From assembly GCA_017999075.1 (NCBI GenBank), contig JAGOBX010000003.1, positions 1 through 25,525 of the forward strand: a stretch of 25,525 nucleotides of DNA, read 5' to 3'. Below, one piece after another: positions 1-8,200 of the stretch. This DNA comes from Candidatus Babelota bacterium. Its GTDB lineage: Bacteria > JAGOBX01. Position 1 is the first letter of the stretch, and the number at the start of each line of letters is the position of its first letter. The translations under genes and the position numbers were made by a program. The notes beneath the pieces are model-generated. The model saw only the letters and a list, made by a program, of their open reading frames with translations. It ran no database searches and was not told where the DNA came from.

Positions 1-767
1 GTTATGACCCGTGCGATTCCACTTCAGTTAATTCTTATATGCAAAATTATCCTGATTTTTTAAACAAGGATATTAAAGGATTAAAAATAGGTCGGCCAAA
101 AGAGTATTTCGGTTCAGGGCTTTCAAAAGAAATGCGCAATATTATTGAAAAAAACTGCAAAATATACGAATCAGAATTCGGCTGTGAAATCATTGATATA
201 AATTTACCTCACACTGAATATGCCATATCTGCATACTATTTAATTGCAACAGCAGAAGCGTCTTCTAATCTCGCACGATATGACGGTGTAAAATATGGGT
301 ATAGAACTCCTGAATATGATAATTTAGCGGATATGTACGAAAAAACGCGAAGTGAAGGTTTCGGCGAAGAAGTTAAACGCAGAATTATGTTGGGAACATT
401 TGTTTTATCTGCCGGATATTATGATGCATATTACAAGAAAGCTCAGAAAATAAGAACGTTAATTAAAAATGATTTTAACAAAGCTTTTCAACAATGCGAT
501 GTTATAATAACTCCAGCATCTCCGACCCCGGCTTTTAACATCGGAGAAAAAATAAATAATCCGCTAGAAATGTATTTATCCGATATTTACACAATTTCTA
601 TTAATCTCGCAGGAATAACGGCATTATCAATTCCTGGAGGTTTTATAAATGGAATGCCGGCAGGAGTTCAATTGATCGGAAACAATTTTGAAGAAAAAAA
701 ACTTTATAATTTTGCTTATAAATTGGAATGCGCGACAAAATTTTATGAAAAAGAACCTCTAATTTAA
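1..767 (+). CDS. gatA: GatA, Asp/Glu-tRNA amidotransferase subunit A (3-prime part)
   Basis: C-terminal half of the amidase subunit of the GatCAB complex, a cytoplasmic enzyme that converts Glu-tRNA(Gln) and/or Asp-tRNA(Asn) to the amide form. The reading frame is open from base 3 and begins with YDPCDSTSVN, matching the family's DPKDSTS segment just after the catalytic core; the ATG at 39 is internal. Further family signatures are CDVIITPASPTPAF, LAGITALSIPGG and MPAGVQLIG. About 254 residues are visible, whereas full GatA is about 480, so the amidase Ser-Ser-Lys catalytic residues lie upstream of the window. The stop is TAA at 765-767. This is the only plus-strand gene and it converges on the minus-strand genes across a shared hairpin terminator. 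The family call is secure; whether the complex serves Gln, Asn or both cannot be told from this piece. Confidence 0.95.
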   Translation, partial: YDPCDSTSVNSYMQNYPDFLNKDIKGLKIGRPKEYFGSGLSKEMRNIIEKNCKIYESEFGCEIIDINLPHTEYAISAYYLIATAEASSNLARYDGVKYGYRTPEYDNLADMYEKTRSEGFGEEVKRRIMLGTFVLSAGYYDAYYKKAQKIRTLIKNDFNKAFQQCDVIITPASPTPAFNIGEKINNPLEMYLSDIYTISINLAGITALSIPGGFINGMPAGVQLIGNNFEEKKLYNFAYKLECATKFYEKEPLI

Positions 768-801
768 ATCTGACAATACTTTTGAATATTATACATATTC
801 T

Positions 802-850
802 ATTATAAAAAATAAATTGCCTTTTTCAAAGGTAATTTATTTTTTATAAT
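802..850. terminator. Bidirectional hairpin terminator between gatA and elbB
   Basis: A near-perfect inverted repeat fills the gap between two convergent genes. Arms 802-824 and 828-850 pair over 23 positions with one G-T wobble (819-821 gcc against 831-833 ggt) around a 3-base loop. The outer parts of the arms are A-runs on the left and T-runs on the right, so each strand ends in a U-rich tract. The right arm reaches the last base of the elbB stop codon (850-852), so on the minus strand the stem begins directly at the stop. It serves gatA on the plus strand and the aconitase-elbB operon on the minus strand. Confidence 0.85.
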
Positions 851-1521
851 TAAATCATTTTTACCAAATTATCAATAAGAATGAATATTCCTTTTGATAT
901 ATCGCCTATTGTAACATTAGAAACCATATATGCCGGAGTAGACAAAATTTTATTTTTTTCATCTATAACACAATCATGAGGACCGCAATCAATATGTTCT
1001 GCTCCAAACATTATTATTTTATCGGCATCTTCTTTATTATCTAATCCAGCCGTTAATTTTATTTTATATTTTCCAAGAATCCTGGCAATCAGTAAAGGAG
1101 ATATGCATATAGCTCCTATTGGTTTATGCTGTCTGAACATTTCTTCAATCAGTGATTTCAAATCCGAATTCACACCTTCGTTTCCCTTGCACATATTTTT
1201 ATACCATCCTGCACCGCCAGGTAACACAACAGCATCCAAATCATCTGCTGATATTTCAGTTATATTTTTAACATCTCCGCGGGCAATTCTTGCAGATTCT
1301 ACAAGCTGGTTTCTATGTTCTTTATCTATCGGTTTACGGGTTAAATGATTAATTACCTCAACTTGATCCATATCAAAAGAAATACACTGATATAAACATC
1401 CGTTTTGACTTATTCTTAATAATGTTAATACGCTTTCCTGTATTTCGGAACCGTCCGCTCTTCCGCATCCAGATAGAATAACTCCTATTTTTTTCGGGTT
1501 ATTATTTTGTGGCAGCGACAT
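850..1521 (-). CDS. elbB: ElbB/ES1 family protein (DJ-1/PfpI superfamily)
   Basis: A 223-residue cytoplasmic protein of the class I glutamine-amidotransferase-like (DJ-1/PfpI) superfamily, closest to E. coli ElbB and eukaryotic ES1. Near the N-terminus it has KIGVILSGCG followed by DGSEI and ESVLTLL, the ES1 hallmark. Later come VINHLT, a VLPGGAG loop, the nucleophile-elbow cysteine in GAICISP (Cys139 from this start), GAEH and TPAYM. The biological role of the family is poorly settled; glyoxalase-like activity has been reported for E. coli ElbB. I chose ATG 1521 over the in-frame GTG at 1533 because a Shine-Dalgarno-like AGGCGG (1531-1538) overlaps that GTG and sits 9 bases before the ATG. 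The start lies 20 bases inside the end of the aconitase gene, so the two are translationally coupled and cotranscribed. The pairing with aconitase is not one I know as standard. Confidence 0.9.
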   Translation of the reverse strand: MSLPQNNNPKKIGVILSGCGRADGSEIQESVLTLLRISQNGCLYQCISFDMDQVEVINHLTRKPIDKEHRNQLVESARIARGDVKNITEISADDLDAVVLPGGAGWYKNMCKGNEGVNSDLKSLIEEMFRQHKPIGAICISPLLIARILGKYKIKLTAGLDNKEDADKIIMFGAEHIDCGPHDCVIDEKNKILSTPAYMVSNVTIGDISKGIFILIDNLVKMI

Positions 1522-3409
1522 ATTTAAGTACACCGCCTGCTTTAATCATTTTTGCTTCCCGTTCAGTTAAATCATGCGAAGCTTCAATAATCAAATTATT
1601 TTTAGAAATATTTTTTATTGAAAGCTTAGAATTATTAACTAATTCCGCAACATCAATTTCAAGTTCATCATCTTTATTTATCAAATCAGTATTGCAAATT
1701 ATCGGAACTATTCCCGTATTTATCAAATTCGAACGATGAATTCTTGCGAATGATTTTGCTAAAACAGCTTTTATTCCAAGTTCATTCGGTCCAAGCGCCG
1801 CATGTTCACGCGACGATCCCTGCCCATAATTTTCTCCGCCAATAATAAACCCGCCATTATTTTCACGGCAATAAGCAGAAAACGTATTATCAATATAATA
1901 AAAAACATATTCTGAAATTTTCGGCAAATTACTTCGCAAATGCTGGGTTAGCGGACCTGCCGGAAGAATATCATCTGTAGAAATCCCATCGCCTAATTTA
2001 ATTAATGCTTTTCCTTTCAATATATCCGGGAGAGGAGAATTTTGTTTTAAAGGCGCAATGTTAGGTCCACGCAAAATTTTACGTTTGTCTTCAAAAGGTT
2101 TAACAATCAAACAATCGTCGCTTACAAAATCATCAATAACAAAACTGAAATTTTCATTCAAATATTTTCTCGGATCTGCAAGTTTCCCTTCAATAGCTGA
2201 AGCTGCCGCAATTTCAGCGCTGCATAAAGCTATTAAGCAATCCTTACTGCCTCCTCTCCCAAACCAGTTTCTGTTTACAGTTCTCAAACTTAAATGTTTA
2301 TATCCCGGAACAAAACCAACTCCTATGCACGCATTACATCCGGGATCAACAATTCTTCCTCCGGCATCAAGAATTTTTTTTATAGAACCATCATTCATCA
2401 AAGTCTGAAAAACCTGTTTAGATCCTGGAGACACGATCAAATCAATATTCTTGCTTATTTTTTTTCCATCAAGAATAGAAGCAGCTATTTTCAAATCATA
2501 TACACTGCCGTTTGTACATGAACCTATAAAAACCTGGTTTATTTCAGTTCCTTCAACTTCTTCAATATATTTAACATTATCCGGAGATCCGGGCATTGCC
2601 ACTTGAGGTTTAAGCAAAGAAAGATTTATTTCAATTATTCTGTCATAAACAGCATCTGAATCAGCATCCAGCTGTTTCCAGCAATTTTCACGTTTTTGAA
2701 GAATTAAAAACTCCCTGGTTACTTCATCGCTTGGAAATAAACTTGTAGTGGCGCCTGTTTCAGCACCCATATTTGTTATTGTTGCACGCTGAGGCACAGA
2801 CAATGTTTTTACTCCTGAACCTGAATATTCAAGTATATAACCTACTCCGCCTTTAACAGAAATTTTTCTCAATACTTCAAGTATAACATCTTTCGCTGAT
2901 ACTCCTGAATTAAGTTTCCCTTTAAGGACAATTTTCATAACTTTTGGTACTCTTAAATAAAACGGACCACCGCCTAATGCCACAGCTACGTCAAGTCCAC
3001 CTACTCCTATACCCATCATTCCAATACCGCCGGCAGTCGGTGTATGACTGTCAGAACCAAGCATAGTTTTTCCCGGTTCGCCAAAACGTTCATAATGAAC
3101 CTGATGGCATACACCGTTTCCTGCTTTAGAAAAATTTGCTCCGTAATTTGAAGCAATTGTCTGTAAAAACAAATGGTCGTCTGATGATTCTCCTTTAAAC
3201 CCCAAAGAAGTATGGTCGCAATAAGATACTGCTTTTTCACACCTTATTTTATCTATTCCAAGAGCTTCAAACTCAAGCCAAGCCATTGTGCCTGTGCTAT
3301 CCTGAGTTATGCAATGATCAATTTTTATTGATATTTCCTGTCCGAATTCAACGTTTTTTCCTTCAACAAGATGTTCTTTAAATATTTTCTGAGACATAGT
3401 TAATCCCAT
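1502..3409 (-). CDS. acn: Aconitate hydratase, Aquifex-type (single chain)
   Basis: Converts citrate to isocitrate through cis-aconitate in the TCA cycle, in the cytoplasm, using a [4Fe-4S] cluster. At 635 residues it has the length and layout of the shorter Aquifex/Clostridium-type aconitases rather than the ~900-residue AcnA or AcnB. The three cluster ligands are visible: Cys298 in IGSCTNGS, and Cys358 and Cys361 in DPGCNACIG. Other family motifs are GSDSHTPTAGGIG (about residue 117), NRNWFGRGG (about 381), and in the C-terminal swivelling domain GSSREHAALGP (about 531) and SFARIHRSNLINTGIVP. ATG 3409 is preceded by GGAGAG (3421-3426) at 11 bases, which favours it over the in-frame ATG at 3397. 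Its 3-prime end overlaps elbB by 20 bases. A terminator at 3463-3493 separates it from the upstream surface-protein cluster, so it likely has its own promoter, although none is convincing. Confidence 0.95.
   Translation of the reverse strand: MGLTMSQKIFKEHLVEGKNVEFGQEISIKIDHCITQDSTGTMAWLEFEALGIDKIRCEKAVSYCDHTSLGFKGESSDDHLFLQTIASNYGANFSKAGNGVCHQVHYERFGEPGKTMLGSDSHTPTAGGIGMMGIGVGGLDVAVALGGGPFYLRVPKVMKIVLKGKLNSGVSAKDVILEVLRKISVKGGVGYILEYSGSGVKTLSVPQRATITNMGAETGATTSLFPSDEVTREFLILQKRENCWKQLDADSDAVYDRIIEINLSLLKPQVAMPGSPDNVKYIEEVEGTEINQVFIGSCTNGSVYDLKIAASILDGKKISKNIDLIVSPGSKQVFQTLMNDGSIKKILDAGGRIVDPGCNACIGVGFVPGYKHLSLRTVNRNWFGRGGSKDCLIALCSAEIAAASAIEGKLADPRKYLNENFSFVIDDFVSDDCLIVKPFEDKRKILRGPNIAPLKQNSPLPDILKGKALIKLGDGISTDDILPAGPLTQHLRSNLPKISEYVFYYIDNTFSAYCRENNGGFIIGGENYGQGSSREHAALGPNELGIKAVLAKSFARIHRSNLINTGIVPIICNTDLINKDDELEIDVAELVNNSKLSIKNISKNNLIIEASHDLTEREAKMIKAGGVLKYVAATK
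1531..1538 (-). promoter_or_regulatory. Ribosome binding site deciding the elbB start
   Basis: On the minus strand this reads AGGCGGTG, one mismatch from AGGAGG, and lies 9 bases before the ATG at 1521. It overlaps the in-frame GTG at 1533-1531, which argues against that GTG as the start. The site lies inside the last codons of the aconitase gene. Confidence 0.55.
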
Positions 3410-3462
3410 ATTTTTTCACACTCTCCAATCCGCACTAAAACGGAAAATAAATTCTCCAAACA

Positions 3463-3493
3463 AAAATCCCAAATTACAAAAATTTGGGATTTT
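3463..3493 (-). terminator. Rho-independent terminator of the surface-protein cluster
   Basis: A perfect 12-bp stem (arms 3463-3474 and 3482-3493, with a CCC/GGG core) closes a 7-base loop. On the minus strand it is followed by a T-rich run TTTTTGTTTG. It sits 108 bases after the stop of the barrel-CsgG gene and about 55 bases before the aconitase start, so it probably ends the giant-protein operon. Between it and the stop lies only very AT-rich sequence. Confidence 0.7.
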
Positions 3494-3601
3494 ATTATAA
3501 ATATAAAAATCTGATATTAAATGTATATTCGGGATACGCCAAAAATTAAAACAAAAAATAATTAAAAAATTTTTTTATCACGCTAATAATTAATTTAACA
3601 A

Positions 3602-5191
3602 TTATTTTTTAAAACTCATTGAATTAGAATGATACATATTCATTAAATTTATCATATTTCCGACATCAGTACTAATCTGTTCTATCAATCCGAAAATCTG
3701 AATTAAAGTTCCATTAACAGATCTGTCAAATACTTCTTTTCTTGTATCAGTATTGAATAATTTATACCTTATAACAATTTGTTTTTCATTATAAATTTCA
3801 AATGTTCCTACAAGTATCAAATCAGCATTAACCAAAATTCCGACCTGTGAAGCAAGTTCAGCATTAATTCTTGAAGCATCAGAGGTTACCATAGACACCA
3901 TTTCACTTACTTCATTTCTATTTTTAATATTAACTTTAGATGTTGAATATAAATTTCTGATTATCATATCAGGAATTCCTGTTGACAACCAATTCTGCTG
4001 ACTGTTATTCATCACAATTTTAAAATTGATGACTGCTATTTCTGTTAAACGGCTGCGTTTTTTCTGAGGTGCAGCAGGAGATTGCACTTGATTTTGCTGT
4101 TTATTTCCAACCTGCTGATTTTGATATGAAGCACTATAAGGAAGAGGCGGCTGCTGTTGTTCTTCTTCAATTTTTTCATCTTCATACTTTTTGGTTATAT
4201 CATTTCCAAAACCGAATCCTACTGAAAAATAATGCTGCTGGTCGTTCAAGCCATTATTATCATACTTATAGGCATAATCAAGTTTCGTCATACCTGCGCC
4301 AAAACTCATACCTGCAGAATATCTTAAATCTTTATCAAGATACAGATCTTTTTCAAGACCAAACCTTAATACAAACGCTAAATTTTCAGGATAAAAATCT
4401 GATCCTGAACGTTTAAACACATTTGCATTTCCTTCATTTTTAAATCTGACTGATTCCCAAACTATAAATTCAGAACCAACATTTAAAGTTTTTAAAGTTT
4501 CAGTTTTAACTCCAGTTATATCTCCCAAAATGTTCAACCTGTCAAGAATATCGTATCTTATACCAAACCTGTATTCAAGATCTTCATCTTCGTTTTTACC
4601 GGTATCCCATTTTTTGCTGCTGTACAAATTTTTCAAACTTATACCAACAGAAAAGTCATTGTTTATCATACCTATATAACCAATATCAAATGATAACCCT
4701 TTGGCCCCGCCTCCGTCAACATTACTTTTAACCCTGCTATAATCGATATTTAATCCCAATAAAGATTGCTGATTAAGTTTTAATCCTATACTGTACATCA
4801 GCGAACTTTCAAGCCAATTCAGTTTATCCCAATTCGGATTGATGTCAGTATAATCAAACGATATATCGTTTCCTGAATAAGATAATACGCTGACACCGAA
4901 TTTAGCAGGTATAGCTACGCTCAAATTATATTGTTTATACCATTTGAATTGACCGGGATTAGTATAAAACGTGCTGAAAATATTTTTGCTTATAGTCGCT
5001 ATGCCGGCAGGGTTATAAGACACTCCATTCACATCTCCATCCATAGCAGTAAATGCATTTGATAACCCTATTGGCCGCGCTCCATAAACAAACCTGCTTC
5101 CACTCAACCCATCCCCTGCTGCAACAGGTATTCCGGCGGCAATCAGAGAAATAATAATTATTGTTATACCTAAATAAATTTTTCTATACAT
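3602..5191 (-). CDS. PorV/PorQ-type outer-membrane barrel fused to a CsgG/FlgO-like domain
   Basis: A 529-residue exported protein in three parts. Residues 1-25 are a signal peptide (MYRKIYLG, an Ile-rich core, then PVAA before the cut). Residues about 30-330 form an outer-membrane beta-barrel of the PorV/PorQ (UPF0164-like) group, marked by GARPIGLSNAFTAMDGDVNG and YNPAGIA near the N-terminus and alternating strands throughout. A Gln/Pro-rich linker (about 333-378) leads to a domain at about 380-505 resembling CsgG, FlgO and TolB N-terminal folds: EIAVINF, then STGIPDMIIRNL, an NRNEVSEM segment, NADLILVGTFE and a final helix. ATG 5191 is preferred to ATG 5209 because GGAGG (5198-5202) lies 6 bases before it and inside the longer reading frame. 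It follows the 4847-residue gene by 42 bases, suggesting a partner role at the outer membrane. The barrel call is strong, the CsgG-like call good, the function inferred. Confidence 0.82.
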   Translation of the reverse strand: MYRKIYLGITIIIISLIAAGIPVAAGDGLSGSRFVYGARPIGLSNAFTAMDGDVNGVSYNPAGIATISKNIFSTFYTNPGQFKWYKQYNLSVAIPAKFGVSVLSYSGNDISFDYTDINPNWDKLNWLESSLMYSIGLKLNQQSLLGLNIDYSRVKSNVDGGGAKGLSFDIGYIGMINNDFSVGISLKNLYSSKKWDTGKNEDEDLEYRFGIRYDILDRLNILGDITGVKTETLKTLNVGSEFIVWESVRFKNEGNANVFKRSGSDFYPENLAFVLRFGLEKDLYLDKDLRYSAGMSFGAGMTKLDYAYKYDNNGLNDQQHYFSVGFGFGNDITKKYEDEKIEEEQQQPPLPYSASYQNQQVGNKQQNQVQSPAAPQKKRSRLTEIAVINFKIVMNNSQQNWLSTGIPDMIIRNLYSTSKVNIKNRNEVSEMVSMVTSDASRINAELASQVGILVNADLILVGTFEIYNEKQIVIRYKLFNTDTRKEVFDRSVNGTLIQIFGLIEQISTDVGNMINLMNMYHSNSMSFKK

Positions 5192-5197
5192 TGAAAA

Positions 5198-5202
5198 CCT
5201 CC
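5198..5202 (-). promoter_or_regulatory. Ribosome binding site deciding the barrel-CsgG start
   Basis: Minus-strand GGAGG with a 6-base gap (TTTTCA) to the ATG at 5191. The alternative upstream ATG at 5209 would place this perfect Shine-Dalgarno inside the coding sequence and would add MFWRFS before an already complete signal peptide. Confidence 0.85.
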
Positions 5203-5233
5203 AAAACATCTATATCATAAACTAAATCATTAT

Positions 5234-8200
5234 TTACTTTACAATAGCTACCGGATAAACAAATTTATTAACTTTAATCAAATACAATCCGTTTTTAACT
5301 TTTGTACCTTTATAATTAAATCCATTCCATGTTATGGTTCCATTCGCAGAAACATTTTCTTCTTTCGAATAAATTTTCTGTCCTGATAATGAATAAACTT
5401 CCAAACGAGCCGTAGGTGCTCCCGAAGCTCCCGCTAAAGACGGCGATGCATTTGAAGAACTTCTATAGCCAGGAACCAGTATTATTAACTGTTCGCCATT
5501 ATCAGGGTTAAACGCAGGTTCAGTAGATAAAACAGGATTTCCATTCGAATCAACTATCTGAGGTATTGGAACATCATTGTTTAAAATCTCTATTTCCATA
5601 GGATCGGACATTACAGATAAATTATAATATTTATCTGCGCTCATAACTCTTAAATATCTTTTTCCAACAGGAGTCTGAATTTTCAAATTAGTTATCTGTG
5701 GAAGAGATTCGATTTTAGATTCAGTTGTTTTCAAATCAATAATCACAATAGTATCTCCTGCAACATCAGGATTTCCGCTTTCATACAAAAATAATCTTAT
5801 CAAATCATCTTCTGTTGACGAACCTGCAGCAGCTTCAAACTTTATCAGAGGTATTATCATAGAACTTGTAACAAACTTATTTCTAACTTCACTGTTTTCA
5901 TCTCCAATAACTACAATCTGAAGTTTAGTGTTGTTACTTTTATTGTAATACATAATAGGTCTTATAGTTGCATCTGCTGTTGACGCGCTATAAACCCTTC
6001 CGATATTATCCACATCAGAAGCTATTGCTACAAACCACCGTTTAATTTTACTGTTTACCTGAATCTGATTGTCATAAAAATAATACCACCATTCGCCATT
6101 AGCGTTATAATTTGCCTGAGGTATTGAGAATTCATATAATTGACTTACAGTGTCAAATACAGTACTTGCATAAACAAATAATTTTATATAGACTCCTGTT
6201 TTACTGAAATCAAGTAATCCGCCACGTCCTGTAAAAGCACGGCCTCGTATTATCATGCCTACAGTATCTGTCATTTTTTCTCCTAACGGATCAGTAAATT
6301 CTATTATCGGCGGTAAAATAGGAAGTGAATATAAAATATTCAGCATATATCCTGAATATTCCTTCGTATTCCCGATATCATCAATCAATACCATATTTAT
6401 TACAGTATCAAACTTATTACTGTTTATCATAGACATAGTATCAATATATCCTGATATGTCAACAAATACCCCTGTATCTGCTGTAAATAAATATTTTGAA
6501 CCTAAATACAGTTTTACTTTAGAACATAAATCTTCCGGCTGCGAATAAACTTTTAACCTTGCAGATACGTTTATAGTTGTCAAATCAAAAATAAACGGTA
6601 ATGCAGTATCTTCAACTCCATTAACAACCATATTAACTACAGGAGAATTAGGAGGAAGATTATCAACAGTTATATCCCAATTGATATGATCATCAAGTAC
6701 TCCATAATTTACCGTTCCGTCTGAAGCTACTATAACTGCTGCGCTGTCGAATATATTTATATAATACTTTCTCTCTGCAGGAACGCCTGCCGGATCTCCG
6801 TTCACTGTTATCGGATATTTTTTATTAATATCCATTCCGCCCCATCTAAACTCATATTTTCCAAGTCCTGTCTGAGTTAATCTCTCGGTATATACATAAT
6901 TGTCATTCCCTGCATTATCATTATAATTATAAATTCTCACCCACAAATCACGGACAGTCTGTGTATCTGTATTGATTGTTAAAACCATTTTCGTATCATT
7001 TGATAAATCAGCTGATGACCTGATTTTTTTCGGATTATTTGGAGAGAATGTATATGTATCTACAATGATGCTCTGACTGCGCGCCATAGTGAAAGTGGTA
7101 TAAGTATCAATTCTGTTCTGCGCCGGCGACAAGTCTATAACAAAAGCAGAAACTTTAAACAAATTAGATGTGGACGTGAGTCTTACCGGAGCATCAAGAT
7201 CATAAACCAAATATGGTTTTATCTGTTCAGCGGATAAAGTTCCTGTATAAGTTTCTATAACTTCATGATTTGTCATAGATTTAATTCTATCTATTCTAAC
7301 AACTCTTGACGAAACAAAATCAACACCATCGCCTTCATCTTCAACTTCAACTTTAATCTTGTCAAATGAATGCGCCAAAATATTTCCAGGAACATTTGTC
7401 AATTTACCAGTGCTTGATTCAAGCAGAATCCAGGAAACTATATTAGGAGCTTTGATATCTGCAATCGAAAATGTATAGGTATATTCTTTATTATTTCCGG
7501 CTTTATCATAAGCTTTAATAATAACACTGTAATCTCCTTTTGTTTTTAAAGGTTCGCTGAAAACAAATCTGCGTTCATTTAATTCATAATTTATATCCTG
7601 ACCATATATCTGATTTCCATTTATATCTTTAACAGTAACAGCTATTTTTTCCGGATCAAGATCGCTGCCGCCTTCATCATCCTGAATTTTTATATCAATT
7701 CTTGTTATAGCTTTATCAAAAGTAACAGCTTGTTCTATACTTTCAGAACTTCCTGTTTCTTTCACTGCTTTTATACTCGTTATATACGGAGGCATATTAT
7801 CAGGCAGATTAACTCCAGGATAATCTATTATCAAACGTGCTTCATATGTAGGAGATTTTAATCCTGTAATATACTCAGGTTCAGCATGATAATAATAAGT
7901 CAATGGAACAGTAGTAATATGATCAACTATAATCTTCTTACGCACAAGTTCAGCCTGAAAACTTATCAGATAAATATCCTCTGCTAAACTCTGCGGCAAA
8001 TACTGAACCTCAAATTTTCCTACAAACCTTCCATTATTCAATTCATCAGTAACGTCACCTATACCTGAATCGAACAGTTGAAGCATTACAGAATAATCAT
8101 TCGATTTTATTAAATCAGCCGATCTGTTATACGGGTAAGTAAGATTGCTTACCCCGTCTCCAATAACTTCAGAACAAAGTTTCCAGTCTTCATCTTCCAT

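Noticed and set aside
3494-3521. Minus-strand TATAAT (3499-3494) with a weak -35 (TTTAAT at 3521-3516) before the aconitase gene
   Set aside because: The -35 is poor, and transcription would start inside the terminator hairpin. In sequence this AT-rich such a hexamer is expected by chance. An aconitase promoter probably exists nearby but I cannot place it.
4069-4416. Plus-strand open frame opposite the barrel-CsgG gene
   Set aside because: It is the reverse of the Gln/Pro-rich linker and barrel strands; its composition is biased by that low-complexity DNA and it has no family features.
5209-5209. Upstream ATG as the start of the barrel-CsgG protein
   Set aside because: It would put the perfect GGAGG at 5198-5202 inside the gene and prepend MFWRFS to a complete signal peptide.
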